From Ameyamaea chiangmaiensis (GTDB lineage: Bacteria; Pseudomonadota; Alphaproteobacteria; Acetobacterales; Acetobacteraceae): DNA of 64,000 nt. A model generated the notes under the pieces. That model had not been told where the DNA came from. It worked only from the letters and a program-made list of their open reading frames with translations, and made no database searches. The DNA lies in contig NZ_BAPT01000050.1 in assembly GCF_025995235.1 (NCBI RefSeq), positions 1 to 64,000 of the forward strand, given 5' to 3'. Below are positions 36,741 through 45,639 of this stretch, piece after piece (position 1 is the first letter of the stretch; the number at the start of each line of letters is the position of its first letter). The translations under genes were made by a program, and so were the position numbers.

Positions 36741-37244
36741 ATGACAGAGAACGCTTCCACCGCACGGAGCGACGCGGACGTCGCGGTGCCGGCTGCCGCG
36801 ACACCGAACGAGCTGCTGTCGTTCTATCGCTCCGAAATCCGGTTTGAGAGCGAGGTCGTCAACGGCCGTCTTCAGGCCCTTCTGGGATCGCAGGCGTTTC
36901 TGGTGATCGCCTACGCCACGTCGATGACGGGGTCGACCAAGCGCTGGGGGGACAGCATGGTGCTGTTGATCCCGCCCCTGCTGTCGCTGCTCGGCTTCGT
37001 GCTGGCGCTCCCGGGCATCCGGGCCGGTTACGCGGCCATTGCCAAGTGGGAGGGCAAGCAGCGTGCCCTGCACGATCGCATGCCGTGCCTGATGGATTAC
37101 ACCCTCGCCCCGAACGAGGACGAGACCCGCGACATGATGCGACGCGGCCAGAGAGGGGCGCTGTTCGCCCATCAGGCCCCGTACGTGTTTCTGGTGGCGT
37201 GGACGATCTTCGCCGGTCTGCCGTTTTACCTGTACCTGAAATAG
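36741..37244 (+). CDS. Small membrane protein, unknown function
   Basis: A 167-residue protein with two predicted membrane segments (about 85-105, VLLIPPLLSLLGFVLALPGI, and a C-terminal one ending FYLYLK) and a hydrophilic, acidic N-terminus. I do not recognise the family. AAGGAGT just before ATG 36741 fixes the start; the frame is open upstream to 36636 but without a ribosome binding site. It is divergent from the MFS gene and convergent with sucD. Confidence 0.7.
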   Translation: MTENASTARSDADVAVPAAATPNELLSFYRSEIRFESEVVNGRLQALLGSQAFLVIAYATSMTGSTKRWGDSMVLLIPPLLSLLGFVLALPGIRAGYAAIAKWEGKQRALHDRMPCLMDYTLAPNEDETRDMMRRGQRGALFAHQAPYVFLVAWTIFAGLPFYLYLK

Positions 37245-37271
37245 ACAGCGCCGCGTTGCGGGCTGCCGCGA

Positions 37272-38141
37272 TCAGAGCACGCCCATCAATGCCTCGCCCA
37301 TACGGGCCGGACTGTCCGCGACGGCGACACCGGCCGAGCGCAGGGCATCGATCTTGGCGGCGGCGGTATCGTCGCCGCCCGATACCACGGCTCCGGCGTG
37401 ACCCATGCGCCGACCCGCTGGGGCCGTCGCGCCGGCGATGAAACCCGCGACCGGCTTCTTCACGCGCGAGTGCTTCAGGAAATCGGCGGCCAGAAGCTCG
37501 GATGTTCCGCCGATCTCGCCGATCAGCAGGATCGACGATGTCTCCGGATCGGCCAGGAACAGCTCCAGCACCTCGATGAAATCCAGCCCTTTGACAGGGT
37601 CCCCTCCAATGCCCACACAGGTCGTCTGGCCAAGTCCGAGGGCGGTGGTTTGCGCCACGGCTTCGTAGGTCAGGGTGCCGGACCGTGACACGATGCCCAC
37701 CTGTCCGCGCTGATGGATCGCGCCGGGCATGATACCGATCTTGCATTCGCCCGAGGTGATGATGCCCGGGCAGTTCGGACCGATCAGCAGGCTGGAAGAC
37801 GTGTCCAGTGCCGCGCGGACACGCACCATGTCCAACACGGGAATGCCTTCGGTGATGCACACAATCAGCGGAATTTCGGCGGCTATCGCTTCGAGGATCG
37901 CATCCGCCGCGCCCGGGGGCGGGACATAGATCACGCTGGCGTCCGCGTCCGTCGCGCTGCGGGCGTCGGCGACGGTGTCGAACACAGGCAGGCCCAGATG
38001 CGTCTGGCCGCCCTTGCCGGGTGTGACGCCGCCGACCATGCGCGTGCCATAGGCAAGGGCCTGTTCGGCGTGGAACGTGCCCTGCGCGCCGGTAAAGCCC
38101 TGCGTGATGACGCGTGTGTCGCGGTTGACTAGGATCGCCAT
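37272..38141 (-). CDS. sucD: Succinyl-CoA synthetase alpha subunit
   Basis: A 289-residue subunit that binds CoA and carries the phosphohistidine of succinate-CoA ligase, the substrate-level phosphorylation step of the TCA cycle. Motifs: CoA loop [15 protein letters not shown] (about 16-30), [28 protein letters not shown] and the active-site GRRMGHAGA (His at about 248). Length is exactly that of the family. GGAGGAAC precedes the ATG. The stop of sucC and the start of sucD share one base (TGATG), so the two are translationally coupled. Some acetic acid bacteria lack sucCD and use an acetate CoA-transferase, so its presence says something about the TCA cycle here. Confidence 0.95.
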   Translation of the reverse strand: MAILVNRDTRVITQGFTGAQGTFHAEQALAYGTRMVGGVTPGKGGQTHLGLPVFDTVADARSATDADASVIYVPPPGAADAILEAIAAEIPLIVCITEGIPVLDMVRVRAALDTSSSLLIGPNCPGIITSGECKIGIMPGAIHQRGQVGIVSRSGTLTYEAVAQTTALGLGQTTCVGIGGDPVKGLDFIEVLELFLADPETSSILLIGEIGGTSELLAADFLKHSRVKKPVAGFIAGATAPAGRRMGHAGAVVSGGDDTAAAKIDALRSAGVAVADSPARMGEALMGVL

Positions 38142-39343
38142 CAGCCGTTCCTCCGTTCGCGCACGGCGGCCACCGCCAGTCGCGCCGCTTCCCCAAGGTC
38201 GCTGGCGACCTGCACCGGCAGGCCGGACTCGGCAAGCATCGTCAGCCCTTCGTCGACGTTCGTGCCGGCCAGACGCACGACGAGCGGCACGGACAGCCCG
38301 ACCTCCCGGCTGGCGGCGATCACGGCCTCGGCGATCACGTCGCATCGCATGATGCCGCCGAAGATGTTGACCAGAATACCTTCGACCGACGTATCGGCCA
38401 GCAGGATACGAAAGGCCGCCGTCACCCGTTCGCGTGAGGCACCCCCGCCGACATCGAGGAAATTGGCCGGCTTTTCGCCCTCGAGATGGATCAGATCCAT
38501 CGTTGCCATCGCCAGGCCCGCCCCGTTGACCATGCACCCGATCGTGCCGTCCAGGCCGACATAGGACAGGCCGTGGCGCGAGGCTTCCTGTTCGCGCGGG
38601 TCTTCCTCGTTGGGGTCGCGCAGTTCCTCGAGCTCCGGGTGGCGGAACAGGGCGTTGTCGTCAAAACTCATTTTCGCATCGAGCGCGATCAGATCGCCGT
38701 CCGGCGTTACCACCAGCGGGTTGATCTCGATCATCGCGGCATCGAGGTCGACGAACGTGTCGTACACGCCGCCGACCAGTCGTGCGAACGCGGCGATCGA
38801 ACGGCCCCGCAGGCCAAGGCGCGTGGCAAGACCCCGGGCCTGATGCGGCTGGAATCCCAGTAACGGGTCGATCGCTTCGGTCAGGATGCGCTCGGGTGTC
38901 TCGGCCGCGACATCCTCGATCGCCATGCCGCCGGCTTCCGACGCGACCAGCGTCAGGCATCGCCGGGCCCGGTCGACCAGCAGCGAGAGATACAGTTCGC
39001 GCTCGATCGCGCAGCCGGCCTCCATATACAGCCGTCGCACGCACCGACCGGCGGGACCGGTCTGCTTGGTGACCAGCACGTGATCGAGCATCGACAGGGC
39101 ATTGGCCTCGGCCTCGTCCGGCGAGCGGACCAGACGCACGCCGCCGCGCCGCTCCGGATCGCCAAGGACATGGCCCGCGCCACGCCCGCCGGCATGGATC
39201 TGCGCCTTGATGACGCCCAGCGGCGCGCCGAGGTCGTGGAAAATCTGCCGGGTCTCGTCGGCCGAGCGCGCGACCCGGCCTGGCGGCACCTTTACGCCAC
39301 GCGCGCCAAGCAGTGCCTTGGCCTGATATTCGTGTATGTCCAT
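38141..39343 (-). CDS. sucC: Succinyl-CoA synthetase beta subunit
   Basis: A 400-residue ATP-grasp subunit that determines nucleotide use and binds succinate. It begins with [12 protein letters not shown], and carries [66 protein letters not shown] and [13 protein letters not shown]. These match the alphaproteobacterial SucC type throughout, rather than a malate-CoA ligase, although the two families are close. It is coupled to sucD by a one-base overlap. It is divergent from the 43-residue acidic protein, with 195 bp between the starts. Confidence 0.95.
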   Translation of the reverse strand: MDIHEYQAKALLGARGVKVPPGRVARSADETRQIFHDLGAPLGVIKAQIHAGGRGAGHVLGDPERRGGVRLVRSPDEAEANALSMLDHVLVTKQTGPAGRCVRRLYMEAGCAIERELYLSLLVDRARRCLTLVASEAGGMAIEDVAAETPERILTEAIDPLLGFQPHQARGLATRLGLRGRSIAAFARLVGGVYDTFVDLDAAMIEINPLVVTPDGDLIALDAKMSFDDNALFRHPELEELRDPNEEDPREQEASRHGLSYVGLDGTIGCMVNGAGLAMATMDLIHLEGEKPANFLDVGGGASRERVTAAFRILLADTSVEGILVNIFGGIMRCDVIAEAVIAASREVGLSVPLVVRLAGTNVDEGLTMLAESGLPVQVASDLGEAARLAVAAVRERRNG

Positions 39344-39538
39344 CCCCGATCTTTCTTGTTTATTAGCGGGACAAAGGAGTGCGCTCCGACAGTTCCCACA
39401 TGCAGTCGATAAGTCGAGAGGACAACGTCTCTTCTCCCGCAGACGTGACAGCCGTCTTCGCCGATCGCCCCGAAACCGTGCCGTCGCTCGGGCCGTTGTG
39501 TGGACTGGCGACAGGTCGCTTCCCCGCAGGAGATTTAC

Positions 39539-39670
39539 ATGAGCGACACGAAGAACACCCCCGATCAGACACGCAATGAGGACGAGGTGGACGAAAGCCT
39601 GGAAGAGACCTTCCCCGCCAGCGACGCGCCATCACACACCGATCCCGATAAAAAGGGTGTGGGCGACTAA
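39539..39670 (+). CDS. 43-residue acidic protein with FPASD motif
   Basis: A very short but well-supported gene: ATG 39539 follows CAGGAGAT at 7-8 nt, and the product is 43 residues, highly acidic and hydrophilic. The centre reads [16 protein letters not shown] recall this ExxFPASDxPS pattern from many short proteins of alpha- and betaproteobacteria; their function is unknown. It is probably disordered. No enzymatic role is proposed. It is divergent from sucC and is followed by the decayed region beside tRNA-Thr. Confidence 0.75.
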   Translation: MSDTKNTPDQTRNEDEVDESLEETFPASDAPSHTDPDKKGVGD

Positions 39671-39905
39671 AACCGTGTCCCTCGCCGTCCATCAATTTCC
39701 GGACTTCGATGGAGACTGCCGGCGCTGAACTACCGGTCTCGGAGGAATGTTCAGTCGTGGTCACGACATTGTGGGACACGGGGGCTGTCAAAACATTACT
39801 GCGCGCCGGATCGCCAGTGCGAGCTGCGATTCGCGTGATTTCTGCATGTTCGTCTGCGTGATGAGTCTATTGCCCGGCATCGCGTCAGGGCGGAGAGGGC
39901 GAGTG
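39671..39905. other. Non-coding or decayed stretch before the HTH remnant
   Basis: No supported gene. An open frame from 39747 runs into the HTH remnant in frame, but its upstream part is Cys/Ser/Arg-rich and resembles nothing I know. It is part of the disturbed block between the small acidic protein and tRNA-Thr. Confidence 0.4.
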
Positions 39906-40178
39906 ATGGGGGAGAGGCTGTGGACCACGCAACGAATTGGCTGACTTCCTGCGCTATCAGGAGAGCACTGTTCGCCGGATGGTGAGCCAGTACCCAGAAC
40001 GTCTCCCGCCGCGTGTGGCCGGGCCGGGGCGCCCTCGCTGGAGTCCGGAGACGGTCAAGAACTGATCAATGAGACCGGCTGCAATCTCGACATCACGGGT
40101 CGGACGCCCACGACTGCGGACAGTATGATTTTGTTCTCACGCCTTCGTGACTACGCCAAACTACACCAAAGGCAGTAA
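39906..40178 (+). pseudogene. Remnant of a small helix-turn-helix (excisionase/AlpA-like) gene with two frameshifts
   Basis: Three reading frames join into one plausible protein of about 90 residues. Frame 1 gives MGERLWTTQRIG and stops at 39944. Frame 2 resumes with LADFLRYQESTVRRMV and ERLPPRVAGPGRPRWSPETVKN, stopping at 40065. Frame 3 carries on with ELINETGCNLDITGRTPTT up to a stop at 40178. The middle part looks like the winged-helix of excisionase/AlpA-type DNA-binding proteins (helix-turn-helix, then PPR..G.GRPRW). No single frame is intact. It lies 25 bp from the 3' end of tRNA-Thr, the place where integrating elements leave debris. A sequencing error at both sites is less likely than decay. 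Confidence 0.55.
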
Positions 40179-40203
40179 TAGGTCCTTGATTTTACAAGGA
40201 TAC

Positions 40204-40278
40204 TGGTGCCCCCAGTAGGATTTGAACCCACGACCTACCGCTTACAAGGCGGTTGCTCTACCACTGAGCTATAAGGGC
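40204..40278 (-). tRNA. tRNA-Thr (anticodon TGT)
   Basis: A complete cloverleaf on the minus strand. The acceptor stem GCCCTTA pairs with TGGGGGC (two G-T pairs), the D-arm is GCTCAGTGGTAGAGC, the anticodon arm is ACCGC-CTTGTAA-GCGGT giving anticodon TGT, and the T-arm is GTGGG-TTCAAAT-CCTAC. Discriminator A and an encoded CCA follow (40206-40204). It reads ACA threonine codons, which need t6A37 made with TsaE. It is divergent from the large secreted protein gene. Confidence 0.96.
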
Positions 40279-40379
40279 ATGCCCCGCTTTAAGCAGCGCA
40301 CGGCGGATATGTCCAGCCACAACCGTTGGGCCGCGGGCGCAGCGGTCGGGCGGTGGAAAGCCGGGAAAGGGTGAGGGGC

Positions 40380-42068
40380 ATGGCGCAGAAATTGCGTGGG
40401 GGTGTGCGGCGCGGTGTCGTTGCCGGGGTTATCGCGCTGCTGGTGACTAGCGTGTCGGGACGGACGGGGGCGGAGCCTTCCGGCATGGTGCGTGATGGCG
40501 ACGGCTTCGTCGAGGGGCGTTACCAGAGCCCGGCCGGACCAGTGCTGCGCCTGCCAGTCGCGCGCATGTTTAACGATAATGGTGCGTTCCTGACGCTCGG
40601 CGATGAGTCCGCGGCGATCGGCGGGTTTTACGATGCGGCGGGAACGGCGGTTCATCGTGGCCTGTCGATCGTGGGGCAGCCATATGGGAACTATAACGCC
40701 GGCTGTACGCTGTGCGTGTTCTCCACGTCCGACGGGTATGACGGCGGGGGCGCGCAGGCTGCGCTGTCGGGTCTGGACTATCGCGCGGGTGCCGGCGCCG
40801 TCGCGCACGGGGATCTGGCCGTCGCCGGTTTCTATCATTTCGATGAAAACGCCCCGGCGCGGATCACGGCGGCTGTCGCGTCGTTCGACGCGGACGGTCT
40901 GACCCTGGCGCAGCCGATGACGGACGAGCAGATGGCCGTCCTCCATCCGGGCATGTATATCGCGACGAACGCGATTGATCCGGCACGTCCTACGACCGGG
41001 CCCGATGGCGTGCCGACGAACGTCGCCTACTGGGCGTTTCTCAAGTCGTGGGATCAGCGGCACCTGCGTGTCTGGGGATGGGCGGTTCCGGGCGGGAGTG
41101 ACCGGGCCGGCCAGGTGCCCGATGTTCGGACGCTTGATCGCACCAAGTCGCGTTACCCTGGTCCGATGGCGTTTATCGGCGTGCCGGCCAAGGTGTTTTC
41201 GGAAAACAATTATATCCTGTTCGATGGCGACCGCATCTACGGCGATCACGCGACGGCCGTGGCCAACGCGTATGAGCGAAACGAAGTCGATTTTCGCGGG
41301 ACGCGCTTCGATCGGCCCCACAGCCTGTCGTTTCACGGGGTGACGACGTCCTACCAGTGCCTGCCCTGCGCAACGGACGCGGCCTCGGACGAGAGTTATG
41401 CTTATCTGGTCAACGGACCGGGTCTGCCGCGCGCCTATGTCGCGCAGGTGTATGGCGACGGCCTCGAATTCCAGGGCTATTCCAGCTTTATTCCCGGTAA
41501 CGGCGCGCCTTGGCCCGGGACGGCGGGTGCCACGCACATCATGGCCAGTTTCGCCTCCGCCTTGCCGAGCAACAACACCCTGCTGCTGAGCCAGTGGGTG
41601 CTGCGCAACGCGACGGCGACGGGGGACTGGCGCGACTATGAACTGCGCATCGGCGGCCAGATCGACGCCACGCGGGATCGGCGACGCGGGCTGATCGGCG
41701 GCTCGCCGATGGGCAGCATCGCCTTCAATTACAACGGACAGCATTTTGGCGGCTGGTGCGGTCTCGGCAACAACGCCAATCCCGGTCTGTGTCAGGAAGG
41801 CGATGGCACGACGGATTTTGCCGCCCGTGCGACGTTCGACACAGATGCCGTCGTGCGGGGAACGATGGCGGCGTCGACCTATGCCGCGACGTCGGCAAAG
41901 CCGGTTCTGGCGGCCATCCGTGCGGCACCGCACGCGGAAGGCGATCGCGTGTGGTGCCACGACTGCCTCAACGCGCGACAGGTGGCCGGTCACGGCACCG
42001 GACGCTGGATCTTCCTCGACAGTGCCGGGGTGTGGCGTAGTGACGACGGGGAACGCGCGACATTCTGA
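40380..42068 (+). CDS. Large secreted protein of unknown function with CxxC motifs
   Basis: A 562-residue protein that I do not recognise. A signal peptide of about 30 residues (basic start, then VVAGVIALLVTSVSG) leads into a beta-rich, Gly/Asp/Asn-rich body without membrane segments. Three CxxC-type pairs stand out (CTLC, CLPC, CHDC), plus WCGLG...GLC; these could be disulfides or metal sites. The C-terminal part (GRWIFLDSAGVWRSDDG) reminds me of beta-structured surface or tail-fibre proteins, but this is a weak resemblance. ATG 40380 has GAGGGG upstream. A 574-codon open frame lies antisense (40269-41993) but has no coding features. Divergent from tRNA-Thr and next to the decayed element. 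Confidence 0.65.
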   Translation: MAQKLRGGVRRGVVAGVIALLVTSVSGRTGAEPSGMVRDGDGFVEGRYQSPAGPVLRLPVARMFNDNGAFLTLGDESAAIGGFYDAAGTAVHRGLSIVGQPYGNYNAGCTLCVFSTSDGYDGGGAQAALSGLDYRAGAGAVAHGDLAVAGFYHFDENAPARITAAVASFDADGLTLAQPMTDEQMAVLHPGMYIATNAIDPARPTTGPDGVPTNVAYWAFLKSWDQRHLRVWGWAVPGGSDRAGQVPDVRTLDRTKSRYPGPMAFIGVPAKVFSENNYILFDGDRIYGDHATAVANAYERNEVDFRGTRFDRPHSLSFHGVTTSYQCLPCATDAASDESYAYLVNGPGLPRAYVAQVYGDGLEFQGYSSFIPGNGAPWPGTAGATHIMASFASALPSNNTLLLSQWVLRNATATGDWRDYELRIGGQIDATRDRRRGLIGGSPMGSIAFNYNGQHFGGWCGLGNNANPGLCQEGDGTTDFAARATFDTDAVVRGTMAASTYAATSAKPVLAAIRAAPHAEGDRVWCHDCLNARQVAGHGTGRWIFLDSAGVWRSDDGERATF

Positions 42069-42211
42069 GCCCGGAGGGTCTGGAGCGCCGGCGGAATTTT
42101 TTTGAACGATCCGGCGGACGTGGCGTTGGGAGCGCGACGGTGTTCAACAACCGCCTCCGCAGGGGGGCACGCGGCCGGGCAAATGCCCGGGGCCACGCGC
42201 GCGGTAGCAAC

Positions 42212-42234
42212 TGACCGGAGGTCACATCCGGTCA
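42212..42234. repeat. Perfect inverted repeat TGACCGGA-N7-TCCGGTCA upstream of the aldehyde dehydrogenase
   Basis: Two exact 8-bp arms separated by GGTCACA, ending 50 bp before the start codon of the dehydrogenase gene. The 15-bp centre-to-centre spacing suits a dimeric regulator, or the sequence could form a 5'-leader hairpin. No T-run follows, so it is not an ordinary terminator of the upstream gene. Confidence 0.5.
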
Positions 42235-42284
42235 ACTCCCGCACTTCACCGCCCGTATTGCCGATCCGACCGAAGGAGAGTCCC

Positions 42285-43664
42285 ATGACGTACCAGACCG
42301 TCAATCCGTATACCGAACAGGTAGTGAAGACCTATCCGGGCCACACCGACCAGCAGGCGTTCGACGCGCTGGCACGTGCCGATGCCGCGTTCCGTTCGCC
42401 CACATGGGGGCAGGGGCCGCTCGAGAACCGGACCAGGGTATTGTCGAAGATCGCCGACCTGTTCGAGATGCGCGCCGAGGAACTGGCCCACGCGGCCACG
42501 ATCGACATGGGCAAGCGCCTTGAAGACGCGAAGGACGAAGTGAAGCTGTGTGGTGGTATCGCACGATACTACGCCGACAACGCGCATGAATTCCTCAAGC
42601 CCACACCATACAAGACGTCGATGGGCGATGCCTGGGTGGAGAACGCGCCGATCGGGACGCTCGTCGCGGTCGAGCCGTGGAACTTCCCCTTTTACCAGCT
42701 GATCCGCGTGGTCGGGCCGGCCTTTGCCATCGGTAATTCCGTACTGATCAAGCACGCCGAGGGTGTGCCGCAGTGCGCCGAGCTGTTTGAGTCCCTTGTG
42801 CGTGACGCCGGCGCGCCAGACGGCGCCTGCGTCAACCTGTTCATCACGCCGGATCAGGTCGAAGCCCTGATCGGTGATGACCGCGTGCAGGGCGTTGCCC
42901 TGACGGGCTCCGAGCGCGCGGGCACGGCGGTCGCCGCCACGGCGGCGAAGCAGCTGAAGAAGTCGACCATGGAACTGGGCGGCATGGACGTGTTTGCCGT
43001 GCTCGACGATGCCGATCTGGCGCGTGCGATCGAAATCGGCACTGTCGCCCGCCTGTCCAACGCCGGGCAGGTGTGCACCGCCGCCAAGCGCTTCGTCGTG
43101 CACGAGAGTGTGGCCGAATCGTTCGTTGAGGGGCTGAAGGCGGAGTTCGCCAAGGTCCGCATGGGCGACCCGCTGGACAAGGACACCACGTTCCAGCCGA
43201 TGTCGTCCAGGCGCGCGCTTGAAACCATCGAGGAACAGGTCAAAGACGCCGTCAAGCACGGCGCCAAGGTTCTGGTCGGCGGCAAGCGGGCCGATCATCA
43301 GGGCTTCTTCTACGAGCCGACGATCCTGACGGGCATCGATCGCGATAACCCCGCGTTCCGTACCGAGTTCTTCGGCCCGGTGGCGCAGGTCTATGTCGTG
43401 CGCAACGACGACGAACTGGTCGTGCTGGCCAACGACTCGCGCTACGGGCTGGGGGGATCGATCTTCTCGAAGGACGAGAAGCGCGCACGCGCGCTGGCTT
43501 CGCGGATCGAGACGGGGATGGTCTTCATCAACCAGTGGACCAGCACGGCGCCGGAACTGCCGTTCGGGGGCGTCAAGCGGTCGGGCTATGGCCGCGAGCT
43601 TGGCGATCTGGGGATCATGGAGTTCGTCAATCGCAAGCTGGTGGTGGTCGCGCCCGCGGGCTGA
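42285..43664 (+). CDS. NAD(P)-dependent succinate-semialdehyde dehydrogenase (Sad/YneI-like)
   Basis: A 459-residue aldehyde dehydrogenase. The sequence resembles the Sad (YneI) branch, which oxidises succinate semialdehyde to succinate. Motifs: VEPWNFPFYQL, LIKHAEGVPQCAELF, TGSERAG (cofactor loop), ELGGMD (general base Glu) and NAGQVCTAAKRF with the nucleophile Cys at about 264; EFFGPVAQVY and PFGGVKRSGYGREL follow. Typical length. AAGGAGAGTCCC precedes ATG 42285; the frame is open upstream to 42102, but that part is unconserved. Succinate from this step could feed SucCD. Other aliphatic semialdehydes are possible substrates. Confidence 0.87.
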   Translation: MTYQTVNPYTEQVVKTYPGHTDQQAFDALARADAAFRSPTWGQGPLENRTRVLSKIADLFEMRAEELAHAATIDMGKRLEDAKDEVKLCGGIARYYADNAHEFLKPTPYKTSMGDAWVENAPIGTLVAVEPWNFPFYQLIRVVGPAFAIGNSVLIKHAEGVPQCAELFESLVRDAGAPDGACVNLFITPDQVEALIGDDRVQGVALTGSERAGTAVAATAAKQLKKSTMELGGMDVFAVLDDADLARAIEIGTVARLSNAGQVCTAAKRFVVHESVAESFVEGLKAEFAKVRMGDPLDKDTTFQPMSSRRALETIEEQVKDAVKHGAKVLVGGKRADHQGFFYEPTILTGIDRDNPAFRTEFFGPVAQVYVVRNDDELVVLANDSRYGLGGSIFSKDEKRARALASRIETGMVFINQWTSTAPELPFGGVKRSGYGRELGDLGIMEFVNRKLVVVAPAG

Positions 43665-43704
43665 CCACCATCGCGTTGACCACTCCCATGCATGGCGTTG
43701 CGCG

Positions 43705-45018
43705 CTACCGGTTGACCCTGTCGGCCGGGATCGCGAGCGTCAGGCCCACCCCCAGCAGCGCGAGCAGCACGAGGCCGTAGAGTGCCGCGTCCGTGCTGCC
43801 CGTCGCATCCTTGATCCATCCGACCAGATAGGGGCTGAGAAAACCGGCCATCTGGCCAAGCGAGTTGATCAGCGCGACGCCACCGGCCGCCGCCGCCGGG
43901 CTGAGATAGCCGTTGCTCAGTGGCCAGAACAGCGGAAGGCCCGACAGCGCCCCCGCCGTCGCCAGCGACAGTCCTGCGATAGAAAGCACGGCGCTGTCGT
44001 GAAACAACCCCGACAGCGTCAGGCCGCCCGCGGCCATCAGCAGTGGCACGGCCAGGTGCCACCGGCGCTCGCGCCGTCGGTCGGCCGAGCGTCCGGCCAC
44101 CACCATGAACAGCCCCGCCGCGCCGTAGGGGATGGCGGAGAGCCAGCCGATGGTGTTCGCGTCGTGGAACCCGATCGTACGGATGATGGTCGGCAGCCAA
44201 AAATTGATCGCGTAGACGCTGCTTTGAAGACAGAAATACAGCGCGCCCAGCTGCCAGATCGCGGGCGTGCGCGCCACGTCGGCAAAACGGTCGACGACAC
44301 GCGGCGGTCGGCGCGCGCGATCCTCTGCCAGTGCCGCCTGCAATGCCGATCGCTCGGCGTTGGTCAGCCAGCCGACGTCGGCCGCATCGTCGCGCAGGAA
44401 CAGTGCCATGCCGACGCCGAGCAGTATGGTCGGCACCCCTTCCAGCAGGAACAGCCACTGCCAGGCCGCGAGACGGCCGCCGTTTCCATCGAAATGGCTG
44501 AGGATTAGGCCGGACAGCGGGCCGCCGAGAACGCCCGACAGCGGGATCGCCGCCATGAACAGCGTCAGGGCCCGCCCCTGACGTTCGGCCGGGAACCAGC
44601 GGGTGAGATAAAGCACCATGCCGGGGAAAAAGCCGGCCTCCGCCGCGCCGGTCAGAAGGCGCAGGACATAAAAGCTGGTTGCGTCATGCACCAGAAGAAG
44701 CGCGGTCGATAATGTGCCCCACGCGACCATGATGATGGCCAGCCACCGCCGCGCCCCGATCCGGACGAGCATCAGATTGCTGGGCAATCCGCACAGGATA
44801 TAGCCCAGAAAGAAAATCCCGGCCGCCAGACCGTACTGGGTTTCGGTCATGTGGAGCGCCCCGAGCATCTGCAGCTTGCCGAAGCCGACATTCACGCGAT
44901 CGAGGTAATTAAACAGGTAGCAGACGAAAATATACGGGATCAGAAACAGGGTGACTTTGCGGAAAGCGGCATCCCGTGCCTGCGATGTGACGGAGGCGGG
45001 CGGCGTTGTATCGGGCAT
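43705..45018 (-). CDS. MFS transporter, anion:cation symporter (ACS) family
   Basis: A 437-residue 12-helix MFS protein of the ACS type, which takes up organic anions such as tartrate, phthalate, glucarate or 4-hydroxyphenylacetate with H+ or Na+. Characteristic are the N-terminal YLFNYLDRVNVGFGKLQM, GYILCGLPSNLMLVRIGARRWL and GAAEAGFFPGMVLYLTRWFPAERQGRA. The substrate is unknown. The start ATG 45018 was chosen over GTG 45027; AGGTG lies upstream. The gene is convergent with the aldehyde dehydrogenase (40 bp between stops), so a functional link is possible but not shown. Confidence 0.88.
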   Translation of the reverse strand: MPDTTPPASVTSQARDAAFRKVTLFLIPYIFVCYLFNYLDRVNVGFGKLQMLGALHMTETQYGLAAGIFFLGYILCGLPSNLMLVRIGARRWLAIIMVAWGTLSTALLLVHDATSFYVLRLLTGAAEAGFFPGMVLYLTRWFPAERQGRALTLFMAAIPLSGVLGGPLSGLILSHFDGNGGRLAAWQWLFLLEGVPTILLGVGMALFLRDDAADVGWLTNAERSALQAALAEDRARRPPRVVDRFADVARTPAIWQLGALYFCLQSSVYAINFWLPTIIRTIGFHDANTIGWLSAIPYGAAGLFMVVAGRSADRRRERRWHLAVPLLMAAGGLTLSGLFHDSAVLSIAGLSLATAGALSGLPLFWPLSNGYLSPAAAAGGVALINSLGQMAGFLSPYLVGWIKDATGSTDAALYGLVLLALLGVGLTLAIPADRVNR

Positions 45019-45221
45019 TGTGGGCACCTGTTATTTCTTGTCGGGACCATATGATCCGGCTGAACGCTAGCGCGCCCATCGCGGCGTGCGAAGGGTCAGG
45101 CCAGTTATGATCACGATCGCGGGCGATCAGGCTTTGCTGTGCCGATACCCGCATCCGCGTGGCGGCTCAGTGCTTTAATGTCCGATGTGCCTCTCCACGG
45201 GTCGTAATCAGGAGTTCTGTC

Positions 45222-45566
45222 ATGAACAGACCGCATTTCGTCGAGATACCCGCACGCGATCTTCGCGCGGCCCGCGCGTTCTACAGCGCCGTCTTCGGCT
45301 GGACGTTCCATGCCTTCGGCCCCAGCTATGCCGCCACGCAGCGCGAGGGGGGCGAGGCGGTCAATATCGGCCTGCAGGGCGATCCGTCCGAGGCGCCGCC
45401 GGTGCCGCTGGTGGTGATCGAGGTGCCGGATCTGGACGCCAGCCTGAGCGACGTGACGCAGGCGGGCGGCGTGATCACAAAGCCGATCTTCAGCTTCCCC
45501 GGTGGCCGGCGGTTTCATTTTCGCGATCCGGACGGCAATGAGCTTGCGGCGTGCGAGGTGGCGTAA
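45222..45566 (+). CDS. VOC-family protein (glyoxalase/bleomycin-resistance fold)
   Basis: A 114-residue vicinal-oxygen-chelate protein. The pattern HFVEIPARDLRAARAFYSAVFGWTF at the N-terminus and FHFRDPDGNELAACEV at the C-terminus form the paired beta-alpha-beta-beta-beta modules, with a metal site offered by His and Glu. It is one of the short single-domain members with unknown substrate. CAGGAG lies about 8 nt before ATG 45222. It lies 73 bp before dgt on the same strand and could share transcription. Confidence 0.85.
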   Translation: MNRPHFVEIPARDLRAARAFYSAVFGWTFHAFGPSYAATQREGGEAVNIGLQGDPSEAPPVPLVVIEVPDLDASLSDVTQAGGVITKPIFSFPGGRRFHFRDPDGNELAACEVA

Positions 45567-45639
45567 GTGCGCGGCCCTGCCGATGGCGGGGGCGGGCAAG
45601 CCCGTCTATAGTGTCGGGATCGAAACCGGAGGTCCGTCC

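Noticed and set aside
38141..39343. Malate-CoA ligase (MtkA) instead of SucC
   Set aside because: The sequence follows alphaproteobacterial SucC along its whole length, and no serine-cycle gene is nearby.
39501..40278. Search for a duplicated tRNA 3' end (att site) on the left of the tRNA
   Set aside because: I found no second copy of the tRNA 3' sequence in the block, so I cannot define an attachment-site pair inside this window.
40269..41993. A 574-codon open frame antisense to the orphan secreted protein
   Set aside because: Considered seriously because the sense protein is also unknown. The sense strand has a signal peptide, a ribosome binding site and a balanced composition; the antisense product is Arg/Pro/His-rich and overlaps the tRNA gene.
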